Assembly: GCA_020636135.1 (NCBI GenBank)
Contig: JACJYK010000005.1
Span: forward strand, 1-25,605
Direction: 5' to 3'
Length of the DNA stretch: 25,605 nucleotides
From: Lewinellaceae bacterium
GTDB lineage: Bacteria > Bacteroidota > Bacteroidia > Chitinophagales > Saprospiraceae
Shown: positions 8,593 to 16,426 of the stretch, piece after piece
Layout of the letters: each line of letters begins with the position of its first letter
Numbering within the stretch: the stretch's first letter is position 1
Program-made: the position numbers and the translations under genes
The notes under the pieces: model-generated
The model's input: only the letters and a program-made list of their open reading frames with translations
What the model was told of the DNA's origin: nothing
Databases searched by the model: none

Positions 8593-8753
8593 ATATCATG
8601 GATGATGGAGCCTGTAGCTCAACCATCATTGACCGGCAAATTGTCAATATCTTAGGTTTATACGGATTTAATGATTGCACGGATTTTGTATTGCAAACAA
8701 GTCCTTTCAGTGCCATACTTTATTTACAGGATTGTCTTTTCTCTTTCTGCGAA
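8593..8753. other. Non-coding gap between gene 4 and the GAF remnant
   Basis: This is the only clear spacer over 100 bases between recognisable genes outside the corrupted stretch at 11015-12163. It follows the stop of gene 4 (8754-8756) and precedes the open frame that begins at 8592. It contains the inverted repeat at 8602-8629. I found no convincing Bacteroidota promoter (TTG about 20 bases before TAnnTTTG) on the minus strand, and no coding pattern on either strand. Confidence 0.6.
8602..8629. other. Inverted repeat able to form a hairpin in the gap between genes 4 and 3
   Basis: ATGATGG (8602-8608) pairs with CCATCAT (8623-8629). Inside it AGC (8609-8611 region) can pair with GCT, leaving a small bulge and a five-base loop. 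No T-run follows on the minus strand, so a classical intrinsic terminator is not supported. It could be an mRNA processing or stability element, an operator, or chance. Confidence 0.4.
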
Positions 8754-8841
8754 TCAGACAACCGGCAATTGAATGACAAATTCAGTGCCTTCCCCCTCCT
8801 TGCTATTGACATGGATAGTCCCGCCATGCGCCTTCACAATA
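8754..8841 (-). CDS. TPR sensor histidine kinase, last C-terminal segment (gene 4, third frame)
   Basis: After the accidental stop at 8842 the kinase continues in another frame as DIVKAHGGTIHVNSKEGEG and TEFVIQLPVV, ending at TGA 8754-8756. The first residue of this match (D) spans 8842-8844, just outside these limits. This is the normal end of the HATPase domain in the neighbouring paralogues. The junction lacks two bases compared with them (SLS-YD: the neighbours read TCATATGAT, here TCATGAT). Too short to be a gene by itself; it completes gene 4. Confidence 0.75.
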
Positions 8842-9057
8842 TCATGAAAGACTTAATCCCAGTCCGGTTCCCTGTCCGGTCGGCTTTGTCGTGAAAAACG
8901 GCTGAAAGATCTTGTCTTTGATGGAATCGGGAATACCGGGGCCGTTGTCGGTAATGCGAATCTCAATCTGTTCATTAAGCTGTTTCGTAGATACAGATAT
9001 GATTGGGTTCTTCTCATTCTGAACTGCCTGAAATGCATTATTGATGATGTTTAACAA
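8842..9057 (-). CDS. TPR sensor histidine kinase, HATPase segment (gene 4, second frame)
   Basis: This carries most of the ATP-binding domain: N-box NIINNAFQA, VSTKQLNEQIEIRITDNG with the G1 box DNGPGIPD, then FQPFFTTKP and GQGTGLGLSLS before a stop caused by a two-base loss. Upstream, the same frame reads KLRIVPQDIGRVLLN, which should directly follow the end of the segment at 9087-10661 once one base is restored near 9100. The apparent Met is internal. At protein level it is almost the same as the segment at 10670-11014 (shared run FQAVQNEKNPIISVSTKQLN), so the two genes are recent duplicates or have exchanged sequence here. Confidence 0.78.
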   Translation of the reverse strand: MLNIINNAFQAVQNEKNPIISVSTKQLNEQIEIRITDNGPGIPDSIKDKIFQPFFTTKPTGQGTGLGLSLS

Positions 9058-9086
9058 AACCCTGCCAATGTCCTGAGGAACGATCC

Positions 9087-10661
9087 TTAATTTGAGCAGG
9101 ACTCATCCGGCTCCAGCCTATACGAAGCATTAAAACTTTTATCCTTTGCCCTAAACCCATGATAGGCCAATCGCAAATATTCGTCACACAACGCATTGAT
9201 ATCTGTGAGCTCTCTTTCTCCACTGCTGGTGCGGGAATGTTGCAGCATGCTTTTTACGATGGCTTCAGCACGTTTGCCATGCTGACTGATCTTCTCTGAA
9301 TTTTCTTTAATATCCTTCGATAAGGAAATGGCATCATCCATTTTACCTACCTTTAACTCTTCCTCGAGCTCCTGGGATAATTCCTGATTGATCTCAGAAA
9401 AATTATTGACAAAATTGAGCGGGTTCTGAATCTCATGGGCGATACCGGCGGTTAATTCACCCAACGATGCCATTTTTTCGGAGTGGATGAGTTGAGTTTG
9501 TGTTGCTCTTAAATTTGAAAGTGCAGTTGCTAAGACTTTATTTGATTTTTGTTTTTGCCTGTTGTTACGATATAGGATCGCCGACACAAAAAGTAGAATT
9601 CCCAGACCAACGATCAATACATATTGTCTTAAATTGTTTTGATATCTGATTCTTGAAGCTTCAATTTCTTTCTGATGTTCTTCTTGCTGATTAATCAATG
9701 CCTGGATGGCCTGCAGATTTCCTGCACCAAACAAACTGTCTTTGTAAGCATCGGCTATTTTCAGATATCGCAGTGACTCTTTCGTATCATTTTGTTCATA
9801 TAATTCTGACAATAGTGCAGCTGCTTCCTGGAGCGTTTTCTTTTGGGAAATCAATTGTGATTCCTCAAGGCCTTTTCTTGCATAATAAATACCAGAATCT
9901 GGTTGATTTATTTTTTTATAAAATGTTGCGATTTTGTTATACGCCTCGGCTGAAGCTCTTCGTTCATTATTATTAATTGCAATTTTAAGTCCGCTTTGAT
10001 AAAAATTCAATGCCTCAGCATTGTTACCCGATTTCATTTTTATGTTTCCGAGGGTTTGATAGGTTTGCGGCTCTTCCCGACCCGTTTTTTGAAAATCATC
10101 GATAGCCAATTGCACATAATACCATGCCGAATCTAGTTGATCCATTTCTTCAAAAACTACTGCGATGTCTTTCTTGGCATAGGCCAATGCTTCTATATTG
10201 CCATTGGACTCACAAATTGACTTTTGCTCATTCAAATACCGTAATGCTTTAGGGTAGTCCTTTAATAAAATGTAAGTTTCGCCGATGGCATTCAAGGCAG
10301 CTTCACATTCCAAATTATTTGCTTTTGCAATCTGTAATGCTTTAAATGCCATTTCAAGCGCCTTAGATAAGTTTCCTATTTGTTCCATAGTAATACTCAT
10401 ATACCCTAAGGCCAATATTTCTCCTTCCGGATAATTAATTTGCTGAGCGGATTTCAAAGCCTGCTGTCCATAATAAATTGAAGAGTCCGTATTTCCCAAA
10501 CGATACAATAAGCATAAAAATGCCTGGGCTTTAATCCGGCTTGTATCGTCTTTGGCAATGGCCATTTGTTGATGCAGGCTATCAATCGCCTCCCTGGTTT
10601 GAGTGAATCCGACACACCCTATCAAAGAAAGAAATACGATTGTTATGAATTTCTCTACCAT
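9087..10661 (-). CDS. TPR sensor histidine kinase, sensory and DHp part (gene 4)
   Basis: Start at ATG 10661, 8 bases after the stop of gene 5. Residues 1-21 are a signal peptide; LIGC at 13-16 also looks like a lipobox, while GFTQ just after it would suit ordinary cleavage, so the processing type is open. Residues ~25-335 are TPRs (SSIYYGQQALKSAQ-like units, GNLSKALEMAFKAL, KDYPKALRYLNEQ, GNNAEALNFYQSGL). A membrane helix at ~344-364 (YVLIVGLGILLFVSAILY) is followed by RNNRQKQKSN, a coiled coil and HisKA. The phospho-accepting His is ~409 (codon 9435-9437) in AHEIQNPLN, with HGKRAEAIVKSMLQHSR and NALCDEYLRLAYHG after it. The frame ends early (DESCSN) through a one-base loss near 9100; the ATPase domain follows in two other frames down to 8754. 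Rejoined, it has 636 residues, close to intact gene 6 (657). Confidence 0.85.
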   Translation of the reverse strand: MVEKFITIVFLSLIGCVGFTQTREAIDSLHQQMAIAKDDTSRIKAQAFLCLLYRLGNTDSSIYYGQQALKSAQQINYPEGEILALGYMSITMEQIGNLSKALEMAFKALQIAKANNLECEAALNAIGETYILLKDYPKALRYLNEQKSICESNGNIEALAYAKKDIAVVFEEMDQLDSAWYYVQLAIDDFQKTGREEPQTYQTLGNIKMKSGNNAEALNFYQSGLKIAINNNERRASAEAYNKIATFYKKINQPDSGIYYARKGLEESQLISQKKTLQEAAALLSELYEQNDTKESLRYLKIADAYKDSLFGAGNLQAIQALINQQEEHQKEIEASRIRYQNNLRQYVLIVGLGILLFVSAILYRNNRQKQKSNKVLATALSNLRATQTQLIHSEKMASLGELTAGIAHEIQNPLNFVNNFSEINQELSQELEEELKVGKMDDAISLSKDIKENSEKISQHGKRAEAIVKSMLQHSRTSSGERELTDINALCDEYLRLAYHGFRAKDKSFNASYRLEPDESCSN

Positions 10662-10669
10662 TATTCTGA

Positions 10670-11014
10670 TTAAACTGGCAATTGTATAATAAACTCACTC
10701 CCTTCACCTTCTTTTGTGTCCATTTTCAACTTACCACCATGCGCTTTCACGATGTCATAAGCCAGGCTGAGTCCTAATCCCGTCCCTTGCCCGGTCGGCT
10801 TGGTGGTGAAGAACGGCTGGAAGATCTTGTCTTTGATGGAGTCAGGGATACCGGGTCCGTTGTCGGTAATGCGAATTTCAATATGTTCATTTAGCTGTTT
10901 GGTTGACACAGATATGATTGGATTCTTCTCATTCTGAACGGCCTGAAATGCATTATTAATGATATTCAGAATAACCCGGCCGATGTCCTGAGGAACGACA
11001 TTTAATTTGGGCAA
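10670..11014 (-). CDS. Sensor histidine kinase, C-terminal HATPase segment (gene 5)
   Basis: This open segment is a complete kinase ATP-binding domain: KLNVVPQDIGRVILN, NIINNAFQA, DNGPGIPDSIKDK, FQPFFTTKP, GQGTGLGLSLAYD, VKAHGG, and a clean end at IIQLPV. The apparent Met start lies inside the domain. Upstream, at 11040-11245, the DHp helices are readable (DDAISLSKDIKENSEK, HGKRAEAIVKSMLQHSR, SSGEKELTDINALCDEYL) but become separated by indels, so this is the tail of gene 5 and cannot act alone as a kinase. It ends 8 bases before the start of gene 4. A 50-base stretch at 10815-10864 is identical to 16076-16125 in gene 7. Confidence 0.75.
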   Translation of the reverse strand: MPKLNVVPQDIGRVILNIINNAFQAVQNEKNPIISVSTKQLNEHIEIRITDNGPGIPDSIKDKIFQPFFTTKPTGQGTGLGLSLAYDIVKAHGGKLKMDTKEGEGSEFIIQLPV

Positions 11015-12163
11015 GGACTCATCCAGTTCCAGCTTAACCTGACCACATTAAACATCCTTTTAATCCGTGATATCCAATCCATAAATATTCATCACACAAC
11101 GCATTGATATCCGTAAGCTCTTTTTCTCCACTGCTGGTACGAGAATGCTGCAGCATACTTTTCACAATGGCTTCCGCACGCTTGCCATGCTGATTGATCT
11201 TCTCTGAATTTTCTTTAATATCCTTAGATAAGGAAATGGCATCATCGATTTTGCCCGCCTTTTAATTCTTCTTCAATTCTCAGATCCTTCGATTGACTTC
11301 AAGAAAAATTATTCTGGAAATTCAGTGGGTTCTGAATCTCATTGCGATGCCGGCCGTGAGTTCTCTGGAAGCCATTTTCAGAATGGATGAAAGGCTGGGA
11401 TTAGGTCAGCACAATTCGGTATAAACCTTTCAATTTCACGAGCTTGGGCCAGTTCGATCCTGTTGCGTTCCACTCCATCACCGCATTCCGCTTTAAGTAT
11501 CGATGGATGAAAGAAGAATAGCGATCAGAATAAATTGCATGGGGCATCAGCCCGCAGGTTTCAGAGTGGATAATCAGGAAACTTTGTTTCTCAGTCGAAT
11601 ACCATAAGCGTTGGCAGCCTTTACTTTAAAGTGATAATTATTCGGAGGCAAACTATATTAATGGCACTGTTTCCTTGCCATTTCCTCCGGTGTGCATCTA
11701 TCACTAAATTACTGGTTTTCTGGTTAATAATCAACGGATAAATCGATGGAAAAATGCTCTTCTAGTTAAATCCGGTTAACGAAAGTTTGCTGATATGAAT
11801 TCTGTCCTGCTTTTCCGTCGGAATCTCCGAATTCAGAATGTGGTATCTGAAAAAGTTTTGAAGCGTACGTTTAATTTTAAAGTCGGAGATGAGCATAATA
11901 TGCATTACGCTCCTCAATGCAATTTGTTCGTATGACCGGCAATATGCACGCTGAGAATTTAACTACCGTCCAACACCGTAATTTTTTTAAAAATCATGAA
12001 TCAAATTCAAATGGGAATCATTCATTTTAATTCCTTTTCAGTACCTTACACGAATTAATGATCCGATCTCTATTATTGAGTTTACTTCTGAAACAATTTA
12101 ATTATCACCGGTCTGGAGACGAATCAGATTGGGATCAAACTAGTGATGGTCCCATCAATTGGA
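11015..12163 (-). pseudogene. Corrupted middle of propeller sensor kinase gene 5
   Basis: No frame stays open here, yet pieces of the expected protein are recognisable in the right order on the minus strand. Near 11810-11900 the lead into Y_Y_Y appears (ISDFKI, then EIPTEKQDRIHISKLSLTGF). At ~11590-11640 there is the Y_Y_Y end (NNYHFKVKAANAYGI after small repairs). At ~11440-11460 comes coiled-coil sequence (ELAQAREIE), at ~11290-11390 a broken H-box (EKMAS, GELTAGIA, NPLNF split by gaps), and at 11040-11245 the second DHp helix. Compared with paralogues, bases are lost or gained every few tens of bases, and about three propeller blades are missing. This is far denser damage than elsewhere in the window. 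It is either a truly decayed gene or a badly resolved part of the assembly. Confidence 0.7.
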
Positions 12164-13945
12164 TCAGATTGTTCCTATGGAATCTTCAAAAATCACTATT
12201 ACCCGGAAGGCATCCAGGTATTTTTTAAAAGTCCCCTTGACCGGATCAAACAAATAAAGTCCTCCTCCTCCGGCGGTACCCACCCAATATCGGTTGTCCC
12301 TGTCTTTTAGCAAGGCATTGATGAAATTGATGCCAAAAAAGGAATTCAAATCCATCGGGTTTATATAGTACCTGGTAATCTTACCGCTCTCCGGATTAAA
12401 TAGATTGAGTCCGTTAAACGTACCCAGCCAGATTTGCTGTGCAGATTCAATATAAACCTGAAAAATAAAAGGATTGGTGAGCGAATCCCGCTCTGGTCCT
12501 CTGCCAAAATAATGGGTATATGCATCCGTTTGGGTATTTAACCGGATCAGGCCGCTGCTTCCAACCACCCATAATTCCTTCTGATAAGGTTGTATTTGTG
12601 AAACATACCGATACGGTTCCTGGATTTGAGTTAATTCTGCTTTGATCCGATTTATCAATTCTTTGCGAGGATCATTTTGGACAAATAGTTCATCAGATGC
12701 AATCCATAATGCACCGTTTGGCCAATCGTAAAATCCGTGTACCCATTCCACACCGGAAGTCTTAAAATGTGGGATCATCTTCTGGTGAGGGTCAACCCGG
12801 AATAGTTCACCGCTCAAAGAACTGATCCATAGCACACCTTCTCGAGAGGTATACGCTTTCCAGGTAGTCCTGGCAGAATAGCCATTTTCACGTGTTTCGG
12901 ATTCCAGATGATGGACCTGCATTTCTGCGGGATCGTAATAGTTCAGCCCGGATTCGGAGGTTCCAATCCAAAATCCTCCTTCCGTATCTTCCCGGATAAA
13001 TGTGATAAAGTCAGTGCTTTCAAACTTTTTGTTGAGCGGTGGACGGCTCAAATTTTCCGGATGATCCGGATCGATGAGATGTCGGGTTATCACCCCGGTC
13101 GACCGGACCAGGGAATGCAGGCCATCACCTGCCGTGCCAATCCAGAAGATACCCTTATGGTCCTCAAATAATGCGGTGACTTTGTTGTTGATCAGAGCAT
13201 GTTCATCCTGAATATTAGCTTTGTAACGGGTAAAAGTCCCGGTTGTCTTATCCAAGCGGTTCAGTCCTCCCAAAGAAAAATCCGGCTCACCGTACACGGT
13301 GCCGGTTCCTGCCCAGAGGGTGCCCTGCGAATCTTCGAAGAGTGTCCCGACTACATTATAACTGAGACTGGTCGAATCTCCCGCGATGGTATGAAAGTGG
13401 GTAAATGTCAGACTGGCCGGGTCCAGCCGGTCCAATCCGTTGTTAGTGCCTAACCAGAGTATTCCATCCCGGTCTCCCCAAATCGTAAGGATGTGATCGG
13501 ATGCCGGGCTGTTCACCTCATTGGTATCGGAGTGAAAATGGGAGAAAATTCCGGTTTCCGGATCCAGACAGTCCAATCCGCTCCCAATGGTCCCGATCCA
13601 GATCCGGCCATCAGGGCCGGCATAAACGGCATCAAGCTGATCGCTGGACATGGAGTTCGGTTCAAAAGGGCTGTAACGGTACGATTTCATTTCGTGTCCA
13701 TCGTAACTAAAAAGACCTGCTTTGGTCGAAAACCACATTTTACCATCCGGAGCCTGCGAAATTCCCGTCACGTGCTGAAAGGCCCTACCCTGCGGTGGTA
13801 CGACCTCTTCAAATTGATTGCCCTGCGCCGGAAGAATTTGGGTAAAGATCATCAGGATCAGAGACAGACGCCAGCCTATTGTTTTTTCCATTCGATTCAT
13901 AGTCACCTTATGTATTCCGGATAGGTTCATCATTGCTTTGATCAT
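12164..13945 (-). CDS. Propeller sensor kinase, N-terminal segment (gene 5)
   Basis: Open for 593 codons from ATG 13945, 9 bases after the stop of gene 6. Met16 (13900) or Met19 (13891) may be the real start, since the signal peptide core (LSLILMIFTQILPAQG) follows them directly. Eleven Reg_prop blades are visible: GKMWFSTKAGLF, GRIWIGTIGSGLDCLDP, GILWLGTNNGLDRLDP, GTLWAGTG, GIFWIGTAGDGL, GGFWIGTSESGL, GVLWISSLSG, GALWIASDE, KELWVVGSSG, QQIWLGTFNGL and NRYWVGTAGGGG. Blades contain the long WDxxSFTHFHxx-type linkers usual for double-propeller periplasmic sensors. The frame decays at 12164-12210 (IFEDSIGTI then stop), where a twelfth blade should begin. Two propellers would need fourteen blades, so about three fall in the corrupted part. 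The kinase half is at 10670-11245. Confidence 0.83.
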   Translation of the reverse strand: MIKAMMNLSGIHKVTMNRMEKTIGWRLSLILMIFTQILPAQGNQFEEVVPPQGRAFQHVTGISQAPDGKMWFSTKAGLFSYDGHEMKSYRYSPFEPNSMSSDQLDAVYAGPDGRIWIGTIGSGLDCLDPETGIFSHFHSDTNEVNSPASDHILTIWGDRDGILWLGTNNGLDRLDPASLTFTHFHTIAGDSTSLSYNVVGTLFEDSQGTLWAGTGTVYGEPDFSLGGLNRLDKTTGTFTRYKANIQDEHALINNKVTALFEDHKGIFWIGTAGDGLHSLVRSTGVITRHLIDPDHPENLSRPPLNKKFESTDFITFIREDTEGGFWIGTSESGLNYYDPAEMQVHHLESETRENGYSARTTWKAYTSREGVLWISSLSGELFRVDPHQKMIPHFKTSGVEWVHGFYDWPNGALWIASDELFVQNDPRKELINRIKAELTQIQEPYRYVSQIQPYQKELWVVGSSGLIRLNTQTDAYTHYFGRGPERDSLTNPFIFQVYIESAQQIWLGTFNGLNLFNPESGKITRYYINPMDLNSFFGINFINALLKDRDNRYWVGTAGGGGLYLFDPVKGTFKKYLDAFRVIVIFEDSIGTI

Positions 13946-13954
13946 TAAAACTGA

Positions 13955-15928
13955 TCAACCGATTGGTAAACAGATAATAAACTCGGTTTCACCCTCGCTA
14001 CGCTTAAGTTTGATTTCACCTCCATGTGCCTTCACGAAATCATAGGCCAGACTCAAACCCAATCCCGTTCCCTGCCCAGTGGGCTTGGTCGTGAAGAATG
14101 GCTGGAAGATCTTGTCCCTGATACTGTCCGGGATTCCGGGACCATTGTCTGTGATACGTATTTCCAGTTGGTTTTTCAACTGTTTGGTTGATAAGGTCAA
14201 GACCGGGTTTTCCATACCATGCATTGCCTGAAATCCATTATTGATTACATTCAGAATAACACGTCCAATATCTTGCGGAACCACTTTAATTTTTGGCAAA
14301 CCGGAATCAAAATCAGTTTTAAGTAGGGCATTGAAGGACTTATCCCTGGCACGCATCCCATGATAGGCCAGTCGTAAATATTCATCGCAAAGTACATTGA
14401 TATCCGTAAGCTCCTTTTCTCCACTGCTGGTACGGGAATGCTGCAGCATGCTTTTTACAATAGCATCCGCCCGCTTGCCATGCTCGTTGATCTTTTTCGA
14501 ATTTTCTTTTAAATCCTTCGACAACAAAATCGCATCATTGATTTTACCTGCCATTAATTCTTCCTCCAATTCCCCGGATAATTCCTGATTGATTTCGGAA
14601 AAATTATTCACAAAATTTAAAGGATTCTGAATTTCGTGGGCGATACCGGCAGTGAGTTCGCCCAACGAGGCCATTTTTTCGGACTGGATGAGCTGGGCCT
14701 GAGTGGATCTTAAATGGTCCAGCGTTTGTTCAAGATGAATATTCGTCCTTTTACGCTGCGTATTATTCCGGTAGAGAAAAACGGATAATCCAATCAATGC
14801 CAGCAGACCCGTCACCAAATAATTAAGCCGTTGTCGATTTTTAGATGCAATTATTGCAGCTTCTGACTTTCGAGCCTTTTCCTGAGCGTTCACCAGGGTT
14901 TCCTGCAGTGCTTTAATTTTGTTGGGACCGTACAATACTTCGTTAATTTCATCGAAAATTTTCCGGTAATAAAGCGCCTTTTCCAGATTAATAGGGTCAT
15001 ATACCATTGCCAGTAATTCACTTGACTCCCTTATTAATTTTCCATAGTTTGACCGTTGAGCATGTTGAAGAGCACGTTGTCCATAAATGATGCAAGAATC
15101 GGGTTTTTGACTATCATAATAATGGGTGGCCAAAAATTGATAGTTCTGGCAAAGCGAATAGGAATCGCTACCATTTTCAAAAAAGTGAGCGCTTTCACGC
15201 AGAAAATCCAATCCCTTATCGATTTGACCCATTCGTATCATTAACTCACCATAAAACATCCTGACCGGCGCATACAGTCGGTGGTTCAATTTTGTCTCAT
15301 CAAAGCTTTTTTGGAGAAACATGAAAGCAGAGTCGTTTTGATTATTGAACATATAAGCCGAACCCAGGTTAAATTGAGTCAGGATCCGCTCGTCGTCTGG
15401 GTTAAAACCTACATTCTCAGACCAAAATAATTTTTCTTTTTTCTGGCTTTCGGTCAAATCGTTGAGTTGAATTTTCTGATGGTAAGGAATAGCCCGCTTG
15501 TAATAATCTATTGCCCTTTGAAAATCGCCCATTTCCCAAAAGGTATTTCCTAATCCGGTCAGGACGATAGGTACTTCCAGAATCAAATGGTTCTCCTGTG
15601 CTATTTCCAATGCTGCAAACCCAATCCGAAGGGCGTCTGCCAAATCACCCTGCGTATGTAAATAAGAGGCCTGGACAGCCATCAATCTTACCTCTCCAGC
15701 AGTAAAGGTGATTTTATGAGCCAGCATCCTTGCGCTATCAATCTCTGCGCGTGGATCAGAATCCAGTTGGTAAGCATACCGAATTAAAAGCGCAATTTTC
15801 TTTTTAACATCGCTGACCTGCTCAAGTTTGACATGAAGACTATCGATTGACATCAAAGCATTTTGTGCGGTTACCATCCCGCTCAAAATTCCAAAACAAA
15901 TGGCAATTAGCTGCTTCATACGAATCAT
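13955..15928 (-). CDS. TPR sensor histidine kinase, intact (gene 6)
   Basis: A complete 657-residue protein and the best reference in the window for the TPR type. The start ATG 15928 overlaps the stop of gene 7 as ATGA. Residues 1-22 are a signal peptide ending in TAQ. Residues ~25-345 are TPRs, e.g. GDLADALRIGFAALEIA, GDFQRAIDYYKRAIPYH, DSAFMFLQKSFDE and DSCIIYGQRALQHAQ. A membrane helix at ~365-385 (LVTGLLALIGLSVFLY) is followed by RNNTQRKRTN and a coiled coil. HisKA has His431 (codon 14636-14638) in AHEIQNPLN, then HGKRADAIVKSMLQHSR and VLCDEYLRLAYHG. The HATPase has NVINNGFQA, DNGPGIPDSIRDK and GQGTGLGLSLAYD. There is no receiver domain. The TPRs would sit in the periplasm and the transmitter in the cytosol. 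The signal is unknown. Part of its kinase DNA is identical to gene 7 (14254-14389). Confidence 0.93.
   Translation of the reverse strand: MIRMKQLIAICFGILSGMVTAQNALMSIDSLHVKLEQVSDVKKKIALLIRYAYQLDSDPRAEIDSARMLAHKITFTAGEVRLMAVQASYLHTQGDLADALRIGFAALEIAQENHLILEVPIVLTGLGNTFWEMGDFQRAIDYYKRAIPYHQKIQLNDLTESQKKEKLFWSENVGFNPDDERILTQFNLGSAYMFNNQNDSAFMFLQKSFDETKLNHRLYAPVRMFYGELMIRMGQIDKGLDFLRESAHFFENGSDSYSLCQNYQFLATHYYDSQKPDSCIIYGQRALQHAQRSNYGKLIRESSELLAMVYDPINLEKALYYRKIFDEINEVLYGPNKIKALQETLVNAQEKARKSEAAIIASKNRQRLNYLVTGLLALIGLSVFLYRNNTQRKRTNIHLEQTLDHLRSTQAQLIQSEKMASLGELTAGIAHEIQNPLNFVNNFSEINQELSGELEEELMAGKINDAILLSKDLKENSKKINEHGKRADAIVKSMLQHSRTSSGEKELTDINVLCDEYLRLAYHGMRARDKSFNALLKTDFDSGLPKIKVVPQDIGRVILNVINNGFQAMHGMENPVLTLSTKQLKNQLEIRITDNGPGIPDSIRDKIFQPFFTTKPTGQGTGLGLSLAYDFVKAHGGEIKLKRSEGETEFIICLPIG
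14254..14389. repeat. 136-base direct repeat, copy in gene 6 (partner 16231-16366)
   Basis: I compared the two stretches base by base and found no difference over 136 bases. They code for the DHp-to-HATPase part of the kinase (LAYHGMRARDKSFN to PQDIGRVI). Identity at every third position means recent sequence exchange, or an assembly effect, rather than protein-level conservation. Flanks drop to the usual paralogue divergence. Confidence 0.92.
15925..15928 (-). promoter_or_regulatory. ATGA start-stop overlap coupling gene 7 to gene 6
   Basis: The TGA ending gene 7 (15927-15925) shares two bases with the ATG of gene 6 (15928-15926). This layout is typical of translational coupling inside an operon. 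It also supports the choice of 15928 as the gene 6 start. Confidence 0.75.
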
Positions 15929-16155
15929 AGCTGGATTGGTAATTGTATTATGAAATTACTCCCTTGATTCAATTGTGATTGGACGATAATTTGGCCACCA
16001 TATCCGTTGATTAAATCATAACTTAGGGACAAGCCCAGGCCTGTTCCCTGACCGGTCGGCTTGGTGGTGAAGAAAGGCTGGAAGATCTTGTCTTTGATGG
16101 AGTCAGGGATACCGGGTCCGTTGTCTGTGATACGATGTTCCAGTTGGTTTTTCAA
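15925..16155 (-). CDS. TPR sensor histidine kinase, C-terminal HATPase segment (gene 7, third frame)
   Basis: The final piece of gene 7: DNGPGIPDSIKDK, FQPFFTTKP and GQGTGLGLSLSYD, then a divergent end (INGYGGQIIVQSQLNQ, IIQLPIQL) where the other paralogues have VKAHGG. The apparent start is an internal TTG. Between 16156 and 16230 the sequence contains at least three small indels relative to gene 6 (for example TTTCCAGG where gene 6 has TTTCAGG), which separate this piece from the next frame. The N-box can be read across the breaks (NVINNGF, then QAMHGMENPV), so the domain was complete before the damage. Confidence 0.75.
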   Translation of the reverse strand: MKNQLEHRITDNGPGIPDSIKDKIFQPFFTTKPTGQGTGLGLSLSYDLINGYGGQIIVQSQLNQGSNFIIQLPIQL

Positions 16156-16222
16156 CAGTTTGGTTGATAAGATTCATGACCGGGTTTTCCATACCATGCA
16201 TTGCCTGGAAATCCATTATTGA

Positions 16223-16426
16223 TTACATTCGAATAACACGTCCAATATCTTGCGGAACCACTTTAATTTTTGGCAAACCGGAATCAAAATCAGTTTTAAG
16301 TAGGGCATTGAAGGACTTATCCCTGGCACGCATCCCATGATAGGCCAGTCGTAAATATTCATCGCATAATGCATTAATATCGGTCAATTCTTTCTCCCCG
16401 CTGCTGGTACGGGAATGCTGCAGCAT
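16223..16426 (-). CDS. TPR sensor histidine kinase, end of DHp and start of HATPase (gene 7, second frame)
   Basis: It reads MLQHSRTSSGEKELTDINAL, CDEYLRLAYHGMRARDKSFN and KIKVVPQDIGRVI, then stops at 16223 because of a small deletion in the N-box region. The apparent Met is the internal Met of SMLQHSR. It joins the upstream frame if one T is added to the run of four at 16429-16432; gene 6 has five T at the matching place (14452-14456). Most of this piece lies in the 136-base repeat shared with gene 6. Confidence 0.78.
   Translation of the reverse strand: MLQHSRTSSGEKELTDINALCDEYLRLAYHGMRARDKSFNALLKTDFDSGLPKIKVVPQDIGRVIRM
16231..16366. repeat. 136-base direct repeat, copy in gene 7 (partner 14254-14389)
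   Basis: Identical to 14254-14389 in the same orientation, 1977 bases away. The next stretch towards lower coordinates (16076-16125) is instead identical to 10815-10864 in gene 5. Gene 7's kinase is therefore a mosaic of gene 6-like and gene 5-like DNA. Confidence 0.92.

Noticed and set aside
8602..8629. Intrinsic terminator
   Set aside because: The hairpin has a bulged stem and is not followed by a T-run on the minus strand.
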